DNA of 64,000 nt from JABMPJ01 sp964345005 (GCA_964345005.1 CAYFPQ010000003.1:51409-115408); one strand, 5' to 3'. Positions 1-9,822 are shown, numbered from the stretch's first letter. Made by a program: numbers and translations. The notes: a model not told the origin generated them from the sequence alone.

Positions 1-3000
1 AATCCTCAGGTTTCCGCGATTCAGACCAAACCGGATGGGGGTGTCACATGGACGACCGTGGCACAGTTCACGAACAGTTCTACCGCCTATGTGACCAACT
101 CCGTCTACCTGAACACCTACCAGGATCTTTATGTCAAGGTGGTCAAGCTCGATGACCAGGGGCAGAAGAACCAGTACCTTGCCATCGACGACATCTACAT
201 AACCTACCCGCCATCAGACGTTACTATCAGCAACGTCTACCATGCCCCCGCCTACCCCGCTCAAAACCAGGACCTGACCGTCTATGCCGACATGGGGCAA
301 GTCAACCCGAACTACCCCGCTTTTGGATTCGAGCCCGTCATCGTTCACCGCCAAGGCAGCGGTCCATGGGCAACCAACAGCATGGGTCTGGTCAGCGGGA
401 GCACTTACGGCGGCACGATCCCCGCCTATCCCCCCGGCAACGTGGAGTACTATGTGCGTTGCGATTTCGATGGGGTCTACTACCAGTCGGGCAGTTATAG
501 CGAGAACCGCAGCCCCGCCTTCTCGCCGGATGCCGAGCATACCGAGGCCCTGCCTGCCACTTTCCACGGCTACAACGTCCGCTACTACCGCTCCGATTTC
601 GAGACCATCGCTGTCACCGGAAACTTCGATACAGCCGAAAGTGAGCTCATCGCAAACGATACCTGGCAGGGACTGTTCTATGTGGACGGAACCAACCAAC
701 TCACGATCGGACTCAACGGAACCGGATACGCCCTCAACAGCCAGCAGAGTCCCAGCAATACCTACTGGGGTGACTCCGATCAGTGGCAATCCAGCCTTCC
801 TGCCGTCGGCACACTCGATCTCAATGGATCCAACATCGTCTTCGACGGGGTGTTCAGCGGCTACTACCTCCTGCGGTTCGACATGGAAACCGGCGACTAC
901 CGGGTTCTTGCCGCCGACTGGCAGGACTTCGATACCTGGCCGCTCCACGACACGCAATTCGCCGAAGGCGCTCAGGGCGACGCCCCAACCTCCGAACAGG
1001 AGACCTTCAACGATTGGACGCTCAGTGCTGACGAAAGCGTAGAAACATATTTCGAGGGAACGTGGACAAACCGCTTCGACTGGGAAGACTCGGAAGTCGG
1101 CGAGTCCGACGTGCCAGACAACTACTGGCTCGCGGAAAAATTCAGGATCGTCAACACGGACTCCAACTCGAACCATCGAATCGAGTTCAGAGACATCGCC
1201 GGGGAAGGCCGCATCCGGCCACACTACGACCACTACAACTGGGGCGACCTTCGCGGCGCCGGAACAATGTCCTTCAAGTACCGTGCCACGGACACGAATA
1301 CTTACCGGGTAGTTTGCGCAGAAGCAGGCAGCGGGAGTTGGTCGAACTATACCTATGCGGCTTCCATCGTTGGCGAGGGCGACAACACGGACGAGGGGTG
1401 CTACTGGTCATTGCTTTATCACTATCAGGATGCCAACAACTACTACGAGATGCGTGTCATTGCGACAAACTCGAATCAGCTCGTGATGCAGATCGTCAAG
1501 CACTTCGGCGGGGTTGAATCTATTGTAAACACCAGCTCGGCATTCTCTGGCCAGCTCAACAACAATGCCAGTATATCAGCGAAGGTCTTTGTTGACGGAG
1601 ACGGAGTCGACCATGAAGGCTACTACAACGGTGGCAACTGGCGGGTGAGATATCTCAACGAGTCCACTGACATCATTGGCGACGGAGGCATCGGGCTTGC
1701 CGCCCACGATGTCAACATGATCATTGATGCCGTTGAGGTGTCGGCGGGCGAGGACTATGAAGAGGACTTCAATTCCACGCCCTCAGACTGGAGCGATCCA
1801 GCATGGAACTTCGATGTCAGCACTGGTACGTATCGGCGTGAAGGGCGCTATGCCGGCGGATTGGGCTTCACGGTTTATTCATCGCTACTGACACCGGGAC
1901 CGTGGACCCTCCAGAATCCCTTGGATTGGATTGCGGAGGTCGTCTACACAAACATCACCACACTGGGCTATGTCCAGACCACAGCCAACGTTCACCGGCC
2001 CGACACCTACGCTACACCGATTCTGAAACACACGGACGGCTACGGGAGCCTTCGTTTTGACAATCTCGCCGCAACAAGCTGGCAAGGCGACGATGTCACG
2101 CACAACACACCTTCCTCCGCTTGGATAATGGGCGATGGGTGGATCGACAACGACGATCCGTACGACGGCAGATACTGCGAACTGCGCGCCTCACGCGCCA
2201 TGTACACGACCGACTTCAACCAGTATCTACGCTCACCGCTGATGAGCAGCGCCGGCCCGGTCAACTTCATGTATCGTACAGGTGGTTCGGATGCAGAGAT
2301 CGCGATCCGCTGGAAACCCGATGGCGGTTCCTATGTGGGCGTCACCAACCTAACGCTGCCCGCGGAAGCCGACTGGACCAGCTTCTCCTACCCCATCAAC
2401 ACAAATGCACCGGGGTTTGTCCAGCTTGCACACATCTCTTCTAACATGAATGCCCGCCTCTTGATCGACGACCTCACCTTCTTCGACTATCACCAGGCCA
2501 GCACGAACACCTGGGTCGCCTACAACGCGCTGCTCACGCAGCAGCAGGAAGACAAGCTCTACCGCTCCGAGGGACGCAGCGGCTACCTCAATCACGATGA
2601 CGATACGGACACGCTATTCGGCCGCGTCTTCGCCGACGCGCCCTATATCCGGTCGCCCTACCTGCGCGAGGGCATCGGCGAAATCAGCTTCTGGTACCGC
2701 AACTGGTCCACCAACGGCGGTCTCGATACCAGCCTGCTTGTCGTTGAGACCTCACCCGACACAACAACATGGACGCCCTTGGCTACGATCGCCGTCGACA
2801 ACGATGTCTACACCCGTCACGTTATCACCGCATACGATACGGACAACCACTTCGTCCGCTTCCGAAACGACACCTCCGGCGAAGATCCCCCCGACCGCCT
2901 CTGCCTCGACAGCATCCTCGTCGCCGCGCCCATCGCCACCGACCTCATCGTCAGCAACGCCTGGACCATTCCGCCAATCCCGGTCTACACGAATACGGTC

Positions 3001-4203
3001 AAGATCCGCGCCGAGCTGACCGACTTCATTCTCAGCCCCTCGAATGTCGATGTGAATGCCTATTGGAAACTCGGCACCAACGACTGGGCCACCTGGGAGT
3101 ACTACAGCGGCACCCCAATGAGTATGAGCGAGCTCGTCTCCGAGCAGTACACCAACAACGGCCGCACCGTCTACGTCTACGAGACCGACGGCTCCATCCC
3201 CGCACAGGATGCCGACGAGGTCGTCCAATACTTCGTTCGCGCCAGTTTCGACGGCGAACTCTTCGCCAACGCGACCAGCCCACGCCTCTTCAAGAGCGGA
3301 TTCCAAAATCCTGCCGCCTACGAACCGGCCGACTACAATGAGCAACATGGGGGTGGCACCAATGTCGTCCCCTACTACGTCGTCTACTCCTGCCCGCCGG
3401 GATCGGTGTGGATTAATGAGATCAACATCCTTGAGAACACCTACCCTTGGGGAGACTATGAGTACGTTGAATTGTGTGGTCTAAGCGGCATAGACCTTAC
3501 TGGATGGAGGCTTGTAATTGAGGATGCAGCCTACAGCACCAGCGGAATGTATACCGTGTGGAACAATACAACACTAGGGTGGGACACGAATGGGTTTGGA
3601 TTCTGGGTTCTTGGCGATACTGCCGTCAGTCCAGATCAGACGTTCACCAACAACCCTGACGCTGAAGGCAACAACCTCCCGCATACGGGGGGAATCAGTC
3701 TCTTCAGAAGCATAGGGGCACTTGAGATGTCCGTCAGCTACTATTCAGAATTCGGAAGCCAGTTTGATGCTCTGTCTATGACAAACAGAGGGTTCACCTG
3801 TATCGATATTGCTGACTCTTGGCTGGACACAGAGCCACTTGCGCTTGTAGGAACAGGCAGTTCCGTGAACGACTTCACTTGGTCTGCGTCTTCAGGTGGT
3901 TACACCCCAGGATCTGTCAACTACTCTCAGTCTCTTCTCGATGTCAACAACCCTCCTTCCGTCCTGACCATAGGGAATGTCTGGAGCGACACAACGAATA
4001 CGTGGATCACGTTCCTCGTCTCGCCTACCGACCGTATGATCACAAACTCCGACGCCTGGTACTCCACCAACCTGCTGGTCCCGGGATGGGTGCAGATCTC
4101 CAATGGCGGCTACAGCGGTTCCGGCGGCAGCTACACCCAGTGGTTCGACGTCATGACCAACGCCCCGATCTTCTACAAGATCGAGGCCAAGGACGATCAG
4201 TAA
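1..4203 (+). CDS. Giant exported/surface protein with lamin-tail domain, 5' end outside window
   Basis: The frame is open from the first base, so the gene starts upstream; a GTG at 58 is only an internal codon. About 1400 residues are visible. They are rich in Asn, Thr, Tyr, Ser and Gly with few Lys and Cys, as in secreted beta-rich proteins of PVC bacteria. Around residues 1135-1250 (bases about 3400-3750) a segment beginning VWINEINI, with YEYVELCG and LTGWRLVIED, looks like a lamin-tail (LTD) domain, an Ig-like fold common in bacterial surface proteins. The rest looks like repeated jelly-roll or Ig-like modules that I cannot name. The C-terminus ends in FYKIEA plus four residues with no sorting signal or membrane anchor visible. 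A role in adhesion or polymer binding is inference only. It is followed by a 120-base gap before the ATPase gene. Confidence 0.8.
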   Translation, partial: NPQVSAIQTKPDGGVTWTTVAQFTNSSTAYVTNSVYLNTYQDLYVKVVKLDDQGQKNQYLAIDDIYITYPPSDVTISNVYHAPAYPAQNQDLTVYADMGQVNPNYPAFGFEPVIVHRQGSGPWATNSMGLVSGSTYGGTIPAYPPGNVEYYVRCDFDGVYYQSGSYSENRSPAFSPDAEHTEALPATFHGYNVRYYRSDFETIAVTGNFDTAESELIANDTWQGLFYVDGTNQLTIGLNGTGYALNSQQSPSNTYWGDSDQWQSSLPAVGTLDLNGSNIVFDGVFSGYYLLRFDMETGDYRVLAADWQDFDTWPLHDTQFAEGAQGDAPTSEQETFNDWTLSADESVETYFEGTWTNRFDWEDSEVGESDVPDNYWLAEKFRIVNTDSNSNHRIEFRDIAGEGRIRPHYDHYNWGDLRGAGTMSFKYRATDTNTYRVVCAEAGSGSWSNYTYAASIVGEGDNTDEGCYWSLLYHYQDANNYYEMRVIATNSNQLVMQIVKHFGGVESIVNTSSAFSGQLNNNASISAKVFVDGDGVDHEGYYNGGNWRVRYLNESTDIIGDGGIGLAAHDVNMIIDAVEVSAGEDYEEDFNSTPSDWSDPAWNFDVSTGTYRREGRYAGGLGFTVYSSLLTPGPWTLQNPLDWIAEVVYTNITTLGYVQTTANVHRPDTYATPILKHTDGYGSLRFDNLAATSWQGDDVTHNTPSSAWIMGDGWIDNDDPYDGRYCELRASRAMYTTDFNQYLRSPLMSSAGPVNFMYRTGGSDAEIAIRWKPDGGSYVGVTNLTLPAEADWTSFSYPINTNAPGFVQLAHISSNMNARLLIDDLTFFDYHQASTNTWVAYNALLTQQQEDKLYRSEGRSGYLNHDDDTDTLFGRVFADAPYIRSPYLREGIGEISFWYRNWSTNGGLDTSLLVVETSPDTTTWTPLATIAVDNDVYTRHVITAYDTDNHFVRFRNDTSGEDPPDRLCLDSILVAAPIATDLIVSNAWTIPPIPVYTNTVKIRAELTDFILSPSNVDVNAYWKLGTNDWATWEYYSGTPMSMSELVSEQYTNNGRTVYVYETDGSIPAQDADEVVQYFVRASFDGELFANATSPRLFKSGFQNPAAYEPADYNEQHGGGTNVVPYYVVYSCPPGSVWINEINILENTYPWGDYEYVELCGLSGIDLTGWRLVIEDAAYSTSGMYTVWNNTTLGWDTNGFGFWVLGDTAVSPDQTFTNNPDAEGNNLPHTGGISLFRSIGALEMSVSYYSEFGSQFDALSMTNRGFTCIDIADSWLDTEPLALVGTGSSVNDFTWSASSGGYTPGSVNYSQSLLDVNNPPSVLTIGNVWSDTTNTWITFLVSPTDRMITNSDAWYSTNLLVPGWVQISNGGYSGSGGSYTQWFDVMTNAPIFYKIEAKDDQ

Positions 4204-4275
4204 GCCAGGGAACAGGTAACCGCGACAGAACACACGGAACGCGAGAACTCGCCTGCACCGTCATTCTGGATAATC

Positions 4276-4306
4276 GTTTGACAAAATGCATGTCATTCTG
4301 TCAAAC
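4276..4306. promoter_or_regulatory. Inverted repeat, possible operator/promoter of the DUF4143 ATPase
   Basis: Perfect 8-bp arms GTTTGACA (4276-4283) and TGTCAAAC (4299-4306) are separated by 15 bases that contain the palindrome ATGCAT. The left arm includes TTGACA, a consensus -35 box, but no convincing -10 box lies 17 bases on. The repeat ends 20 bases before the ATG of the ATPase, so it could be an operator bound by a dimeric regulator. No regulator gene is adjacent. Confidence 0.4.
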
Positions 4307-4326
4307 AGTTAGCCAAGGAGAGCGTA

Positions 4327-5520
4327 ATGGATATTCATCGCCTGATCGAGCTGCACGAATTGGCCAAGAAAGAGGCAGAGGCCTATCCCAAGAGACGTTT
4401 TCTTTATCCCTCACTTTCGCAAAGCGAAGGAAAGCACTTCACAGGAATTGTGGGTCCACGCGGGGCAGGCAAGACGGTACTACTTCGGCAATACGCCTTG
4501 GAGCATCCGGATGCTTTCTATCTTTCCGCCGATGTTCTGACGACCGAGGATGATGCCTGGGATCTCATTCAGAAGCTTAGAGAGAACTTTGGTTTCTCGT
4601 CCTTTCTCCTCGATGAGATTCACTTTCTGCCAGACGCAACCGGATTGCTTAAGAAGCTGTATGATTTTCTGGGGGTGAAGTTGCTCTTTTCGAGTTCCGT
4701 CGCTCTGGCCATGCACGCATCTGCACACGATCTGTCACGGCGCGTACGCCTGCTGAATCTTCACACGTTCTCGTTTCGCGAGTATCTCGCTTTGGTGCAC
4801 GACCTCGATCTGCCACGCCTGGATCTGCAAGCCATCACCCAGCGAGCATGGGACGCCGAGCACCTACGTGCAGGACGGTTCTTCGACGATTACCTCTCCT
4901 GCGGCCAACTCCCTTTCGCCATCGATGAGGATGATCCCCTGCCCCTCTTGCAGAACATCCTCGACAAGGTCATCACCCGTGACATCCCCTCCGTGAAACG
5001 CCTGACACTGGACGAACTGGACCAGATCAGGCGCCTGTTGACATTCATCGGCCGGGCACAGGTCGACGGCATCAACTACACATCCCTTTCACGCAACCTT
5101 GGCATCACCAAGTACAAAGCCCAACAATATGTGGATTGCCTGGAACAGGCATTCATCCTGCATCAGGTCTTTCCGGCCGGAACCAACGTGCTTCGCGAAC
5201 CCAAAGTCCTGATGGCCCCGCCCTGCCGACTGCTCTACAAAGAACTACCGGAAGCCATCGGAGGGTTGCGGGAGGACTTCTTTGTCGAGATGATGGCTCA
5301 GGCGGCCATTCCTTTCCACTATCTGAAGAGCACGCGAGGGGCCAAGACCCCCGACTACCTTGTCGAAGGCCCGGATAAGCTGGTCATCGAGATTGGAGGG
5401 AAAGGTAAAGGGCGTGAGCAGTTCAAAGGTGTTCAAGCCGGCCAGAAGCTTATCCTCGCACACACGGACATACCTGACGAGAAACGCATCCCCCTGTTCC
5501 TGCTTGGCTTCATCCCGTAG
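4327..5520 (+). CDS. AAA+ ATPase, DUF4143 type
   Basis: This 397-residue protein has a Walker A motif GPRGAGKT near residues 43-50 and a Walker B segment FLLDEIHFL near 93-101. A winged-helix-like middle part follows (LSRNLGITKYKAQQYVDCLE, about 259-278). The C-terminal DUF4143 region has TPDYLVEG and LVIEIGGKGK, resembling a PD-(D/E)xK nuclease-like core. The family is widespread, often in multiple copies, and has no settled function; single members have been linked to defence or toxin-like roles only by context. The start is supported by AGGAG at 4316-4320, six bases before ATG. An inverted repeat lies just upstream and a PIN-domain remnant just downstream on the other strand. Confidence 0.85.
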   Translation: MDIHRLIELHELAKKEAEAYPKRRFLYPSLSQSEGKHFTGIVGPRGAGKTVLLRQYALEHPDAFYLSADVLTTEDDAWDLIQKLRENFGFSSFLLDEIHFLPDATGLLKKLYDFLGVKLLFSSSVALAMHASAHDLSRRVRLLNLHTFSFREYLALVHDLDLPRLDLQAITQRAWDAEHLRAGRFFDDYLSCGQLPFAIDEDDPLPLLQNILDKVITRDIPSVKRLTLDELDQIRRLLTFIGRAQVDGINYTSLSRNLGITKYKAQQYVDCLEQAFILHQVFPAGTNVLREPKVLMAPPCRLLYKELPEAIGGLREDFFVEMMAQAAIPFHYLKSTRGAKTPDYLVEGPDKLVIEIGGKGKGREQFKGVQAGQKLILAHTDIPDEKRIPLFLLGFIP

Positions 5521-5525
5521 CATGC

Positions 5526-5717
5526 TCACTTCCGCGCGTCCAGTGTCTCTACACCATCGTACGCCAGGATCCGTTCGTCCGCGGTCACCAACGTCAACAG
5601 GTGCTCTCGCGCGGTGGCCACCAGAATACGATCAGCGGGGTCCTTGTGAAATGCGCCGGGCAGCGCGTACGCCTCGGCCATGCCTGCGGCTTGGCAAGCT
5701 TCGCTCGGCATGACAAC
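5526..5717 (-). pseudogene. Truncated PIN-domain (VapC-like) toxin, C-terminal remnant
   Basis: About 63 residues read on the minus strand up to a stop at 5526. They include FHKDPADRILVATA, LVTADERIL and AYDGVETLDA, the typical C-terminal third of VapC-type PIN ribonucleases (catalytic Asp of DPADR and of TADERI). The N-terminal half with the first acidic residue is absent. Upstream the frame loses any resemblance near 5718 and hits a stop at 5763-5765. An ATG at 5711 could start a 61-residue peptide, but this could not form a PIN active site. No antitoxin gene is next to it. It is most likely a relic of a toxin-antitoxin pair cut by a rearrangement involving the short repeats at 5742-5863. 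Confidence 0.75.
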
Positions 5718-5741
5718 GTGTTGTTGCCAATAGGTTATGGT

Positions 5742-5863
5742 TGGCCTGGTAGCACAAAGATATCAGCTACTAGGCCAATTTCGGCCTTGCTTGACTGGCC
5801 TGGTAGATGCATTCTTTACCTTACCGGGCGCGACAAGACGGCGATTCCGTATGGCTGATATCT
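5742..5863. repeat. Small cluster of direct and inverted repeats beside the PIN remnant
   Basis: TGGCCTGGTAG occurs directly at 5742-5752 and 5796-5806, with a one-mismatch inverted copy at 5768-5778. An outer pair AGATATCAGC (5758-5767) and GCTGATATCT (5854-5863) forms a 10-bp inverted repeat around them. The block lies between the broken PIN gene and the next ATPase. It could be a cluster of operator half-sites or the scar of a small mobile element; the sequence alone does not decide. Confidence 0.5.
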
Positions 5864-5882
5864 GTAGTAAAGGGGTAATGAC

Positions 5883-7310
5883 ATGAGGTTCGTGGGCCGA
5901 ACAGCAGAGATCGAGGCACTCAAGAGGTGGCGCGAGAACACTTCCGGCTCACAATTGACCGCCGTCTACGGCAGAAGACGCATCGGCAAGACACGCCTCG
6001 TGGAGGAGTCAGCGAAGGGATTCCGGTTTCTAAAGTTCGAAGGCCTGGAGGGTGAGGACGAGACCGCACAGAAACAGCACTTCCTTCACACGCTGTACGG
6101 CTACTCGGGGCAGAGAGAACATAAGCTGCTAAGCTCCGACAACTGGATTGACCTGTTCGCGCTTCTCTCGGACTTCCTGGCCGACAAACCGGCCATCGTT
6201 CTCTTCGATGAACTGCAATGGATGGCCGCCGAGAAGCCGGAACTGGTCAGTCGTTTGAAATTCGCTTGGGACAACCACTTCCTCAAGAACAACCGTGTGC
6301 ATCTCATTCTGTGTGGATCGGTATCTTCGTTTCTCGTGAAGCGCGTGATCAACTCAAAGGCGCTTTATGGTAGAATCGATCTCGTGCTCCACCTGCGCGC
6401 CATGTCCCTGAAGGAACTCGGACAGGCATTCATGAAAGGGCGCTCGATATATGAGCAGTTGGAATATTACCTGGCCGTGGGAGGGATTCCAAAGTACTTC
6501 GAACTCTTTGATCCATCGCAGTCAACGCGCCTCAACCTTCATCGACTCTGCTTCACAAGAGATGCGTTCTTCTTCAACGAACTTAACCGTCTCTTCGTAA
6601 GCCATTTCGGCAAATCGCCTCATTACCGCGAGGTCGTCCGGGCGCTTGCCGATAACCCCCACCTGAGTCGCCCGGCACTTATCAAGCAAGCGAACCTGCC
6701 CGAGGGCGGCAGCGCCACAAGAATTCTGGAGGAACTGGATCTTGCCGACCTTATCGAGCCCTATGGCCCGGTGGGGAACAGCGAATCGAAAATGCTTAAG
6801 CGGTACAGGGTGTCCGATTACTTTCTGCGGTTCTACTACACATTCATCTTCCCCATTCGGAACCAGGCCGGCCCCTCCCCCTTGCCGCCGCATCAGTCAC
6901 TGCCGGATGCCCGGTTTGCAATCTGGAGGGGCTTAGCCTTCGAGCATTTCTGCCGCCAGAACGCACATGCATTGGCAACCGTGCTTGGGTTCTCTGCTGT
7001 TCGCTACGAGGCGGGACCATGGTTTGGACGCAAGGACATGAGCAGCGGCACGCAAGTCGACCTCTTGTTCCGCCGCGCCGACAACGTCCTTACGCTGTGC
7101 GAGGTTAAGCACAGGAAGTCCGTAGGGCTCGATATCGTGTCACAGGTCGAGCAGAAAGCCGAGATACTCCTGAACAGCCCTCTGAACCACGGCAAAGGGT
7201 TCACGGTCGAAAAGGTTCTCGTCTCCGTTCATCCACCGGCTGAAAGCGTCGTCAAAGCGGGCTACTTCTCGAGGATCATCTGCCTGGACGAGCTGTTGCC
7301 ACACACATGA
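5883..7310 (+). CDS. AAA ATPase with DUF234-like C-terminal domain
   Basis: This 475-residue protein begins MRFVGRTAEIEAL, a typical start for the archaeal-type ATPase family. Walker A is GRRRIGKT (about residues 31-38) and Walker B is IVLFDELQWM (about 106-115). The C-terminal third carries TQVDLLF followed by LCEVKHRKS, matching the DUF234 nuclease-like fold with a D-ExK pattern. It differs in family from the DUF4143 ATPase upstream, so the two are not simple duplicates. AAAGGGG at 5869-5875 serves as ribosome binding site for the ATG at 5883. The substrate is unknown. Such ATPases are often isolated, as here, with a toxin remnant as the nearest neighbour. Confidence 0.85.
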   Translation: MRFVGRTAEIEALKRWRENTSGSQLTAVYGRRRIGKTRLVEESAKGFRFLKFEGLEGEDETAQKQHFLHTLYGYSGQREHKLLSSDNWIDLFALLSDFLADKPAIVLFDELQWMAAEKPELVSRLKFAWDNHFLKNNRVHLILCGSVSSFLVKRVINSKALYGRIDLVLHLRAMSLKELGQAFMKGRSIYEQLEYYLAVGGIPKYFELFDPSQSTRLNLHRLCFTRDAFFFNELNRLFVSHFGKSPHYREVVRALADNPHLSRPALIKQANLPEGGSATRILEELDLADLIEPYGPVGNSESKMLKRYRVSDYFLRFYYTFIFPIRNQAGPSPLPPHQSLPDARFAIWRGLAFEHFCRQNAHALATVLGFSAVRYEAGPWFGRKDMSSGTQVDLLFRRADNVLTLCEVKHRKSVGLDIVSQVEQKAEILLNSPLNHGKGFTVEKVLVSVHPPAESVVKAGYFSRIICLDELLPHT

Positions 7311-7354
7311 GAAAGGACAAGAACAGCCGAGACTCTCTGCCGGCTGGTATCGAT

Positions 7355-7371
7355 CTTCGCGTCTTTGCGCC
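7355..7371. repeat. Partial copy of the CGCGxCTTTGCGCC repeat
   Basis: CTTCGCGTCTTTGCGCC matches the repeat found at 11264-11300 and 13083-13118. It lies in the 106-base gap between the convergent ATPase and GspK-like genes. Confidence 0.5.
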
Positions 7372-7416
7372 TCCCACGCGATGCCGCATGGCTGTCGTGC
7401 GCGAGATTGCCCTGCC

Positions 7417-9822
7417 CTACTTCTCCAGCCAGGTAAACCAGCGGATGAAGCTGCGGTGCTGGCCGCTGGCAGTAGGAAGAGGATCACGCCACACAATCGC
7501 CAACGCACGCTGCTCGACGGCAATCTTGCTCTTGCCGGCAAGCAGGATCGCAAACAGATTCTGCCGAGTGTGGAGCAATCCGCAGGAGTTTCGGATAAAC
7601 GATTCTTTGCGAACCTCATCCTCATTCGCCAAGTTCAGAATTGTTGACGCGAACACGCTGCTGATAATATCACGCCGCCCCATATCTGAGAGCGACAAAC
7701 ACTGGTTCGTCTCCGTAACAGTCTGTATAGCGTTAGCAAGATCTTGAGCGTCAGGCCAACTCAGCGAGGCTCCTGGAAAACTGTCACCAGGGTAGTCATT
7801 CTTGCGCATGCCATTGAAGACGGCACTCAGAGGCTCCAAGTTCTGCGTGTTCAGGTTGACCAACCCATGACGAACAGAGGCGTTCGTTATGGCAAAGTAG
7901 TCCAAGACCCGATCCCAACGTGTTCCGTCTCCTCTGTCGTAAAGACGAATAGTCCGCCAAAGCCAAGGCGCTCTATCCATCCTCATACCTTGGGAAGAAT
8001 AGATCAAATTGAACAGCGTCGAATTTGCATATGCACCCCCGGGGAAATAGAGATAACCCAATTCGCCAACAGAACCGACACCTCCATTACGCACGTGCAA
8101 CGACAGGTTCGTGTCCACCAGAAATCCATTCTTGCTAAAGAAGTTGGTTGTTGCGCTATTGATACTGCCCATTGAAGACGACCAAGGATAGAGCGCTGTT
8201 TCTTTCCAGTGGACTTGGTCCCAGTTATAGACCGGATCAATCACGTCAGCACCCACTTCGTTCGCGAAAGGAGTCGCTGCTGTCAGGTTGACAACGCTAA
8301 CAGGCAGTGTAATCGCGGGGATTCTGTCAACAACATTGCCATCGCGATCTTCCATATATGCATTTACCACTACCTCGAACTGGAAGTTCGTAGTATTGGG
8401 GACAGTAGCAATTCCGCTAGGCTGCAGAATGCTGCCGCCAACTTTCGCATAAGCGTCTGCTGGCGACGGAGAGACGGGACCTTTACTGTTCACTATGTTC
8501 GGAGATGAGAAGAGACCCGGCGGACAGTCTATTCCCTCCACATAGTCTACCGTGTATTGCATAGTGAAAGGGGCATGCGGAGGTGAATCTGCAAATGGAT
8601 AAGCGTACTCCACCGTAACCCAAGACTTGCCCCCGATAATATCCGTTGCATTGGCTTGGAAACTGTTCGTAAGAGTTATCTCCGAGATCATCGGAACTGC
8701 TTCCACATACGGACCGGAAGTAATCCCCGAGGGGTTCAGAAAGCTCCCGGGCACTGAGTCACCATCCACGTAGTCGTAGAGATTAACAAATAGTGCATCA
8801 ACAGCTGCATTCTGCAAGCTGCCGTCCGTTGGGTAGTACTGGCGCACAGTCTGACGCAGGGAATCCTGAATCTCCGTTTCATTCTTCTCCAGATTTGTCG
8901 TGTCACCGCTGATATCAGCCGGTTCGATATTCGTGAATGCTGCCGGGTATCGCGAATAAGCGCAGAAATTCCTCGGGTCACCGTCCAACCCACTATTTCC
9001 AAACACAAAGTCGGATGTTCGCTCATACGGCGCATTGTTCTTGCGATGCGTTGCCAGGTTTCCCTCGCTGGCAATATCGGACAGATTTGCCAGCTGCATT
9101 TCTCCAGGATCGGTGCCCACAGAACGGGCAACATTGTCCACGTAGTTGGCATCCAACAGCCCGGACAAGTTTAGGACCAAATACGCAAACTTGCCTCCGC
9201 CCTCGACCTCCCGCCACTGGGGGAGAGCCATCCTGTAGAGATGATTTGTACTCCAATCGTCGGATATCTCGGTGTTCAGCCACCATCTTCCCTTAATCGA
9301 ATCTATTCTTCCCCTTACATTGTTGCGATCGCCATTTGGAAGCACTATGCGCTCTACCCAGAATCGGTCCACACCTAGACCCAGTTGCTCGTCATTACTC
9401 CACGTGGCGTTGTCATCTTTGATCGAATCCTTGCTGGCATTCACTGCGTGGACCTGCCCGGGTGATGCGAGCTTACTGGACAAGTCAAAGATAGGCTTGG
9501 GAATCAGCTCTGTTGCATCACCCGTGTATAGATCGACCGACTTCACGAAGTCCGGGCCAAAATTATAGTTCGTCGGCCAATCCGGATAGTGAGGTGTATC
9601 CCATTCTTCCAGATCCTCCTCGATGTCGTCCATCGCCCTCGCCAGGGCGGTGTAAACGAGGTGGCGGGCTTTCATGACTTCCATGTAGTTTCCCGCGGCA
9701 ACGCGTTCGGTGCGCATGGTGATAACAAACGCCACGCCCAAGACCATCATCACCGACAACATCCCCAGCACAATAATCAGCGCTATCCCCTGCCGCCGCT
9801 CACTCTTCTCCGCCATTGTCAT
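7417..9822 (-). CDS. Large GspK/PilX-like minor pseudopilin
   Basis: About 801 residues. The N-terminus has a basic stretch, then the hydrophobic segment GIALIIVLGMLSVMMVLGVA and RTERVAAGNYMEVMKARHLV, which matches the PilX/GspK class of pilin-like proteins that join membrane and periplasm. The rest is a long, Asn-rich, probably beta-rich extracytoplasmic region without a motif I recognise. The size fits protein A of the pseudopilin cassettes known in Verrucomicrobia better than enterobacterial GspK (about 320 residues). I choose ATG at 9822 with GGAAGG seven bases upstream; a TTG at 9825 and ATG at 9816 are alternatives. Its ATG overlaps the stop of the broken nucleotidyltransferase (TGATG), so it may be translationally coupled. 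It is the last gene of the cassette. Confidence 0.75.
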   Translation of the reverse strand: MTMAEKSERRQGIALIIVLGMLSVMMVLGVAFVITMRTERVAAGNYMEVMKARHLVYTALARAMDDIEEDLEEWDTPHYPDWPTNYNFGPDFVKSVDLYTGDATELIPKPIFDLSSKLASPGQVHAVNASKDSIKDDNATWSNDEQLGLGVDRFWVERIVLPNGDRNNVRGRIDSIKGRWWLNTEISDDWSTNHLYRMALPQWREVEGGGKFAYLVLNLSGLLDANYVDNVARSVGTDPGEMQLANLSDIASEGNLATHRKNNAPYERTSDFVFGNSGLDGDPRNFCAYSRYPAAFTNIEPADISGDTTNLEKNETEIQDSLRQTVRQYYPTDGSLQNAAVDALFVNLYDYVDGDSVPGSFLNPSGITSGPYVEAVPMISEITLTNSFQANATDIIGGKSWVTVEYAYPFADSPPHAPFTMQYTVDYVEGIDCPPGLFSSPNIVNSKGPVSPSPADAYAKVGGSILQPSGIATVPNTTNFQFEVVVNAYMEDRDGNVVDRIPAITLPVSVVNLTAATPFANEVGADVIDPVYNWDQVHWKETALYPWSSSMGSINSATTNFFSKNGFLVDTNLSLHVRNGGVGSVGELGYLYFPGGAYANSTLFNLIYSSQGMRMDRAPWLWRTIRLYDRGDGTRWDRVLDYFAITNASVRHGLVNLNTQNLEPLSAVFNGMRKNDYPGDSFPGASLSWPDAQDLANAIQTVTETNQCLSLSDMGRRDIISSVFASTILNLANEDEVRKESFIRNSCGLLHTRQNLFAILLAGKSKIAVEQRALAIVWRDPLPTASGQHRSFIRWFTWLEK

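Noticed and set aside
214..1233. 339-residue minus frame opposite the giant surface protein
   Set aside because: It is the complement of a well-supported coding frame that is open from base 1.
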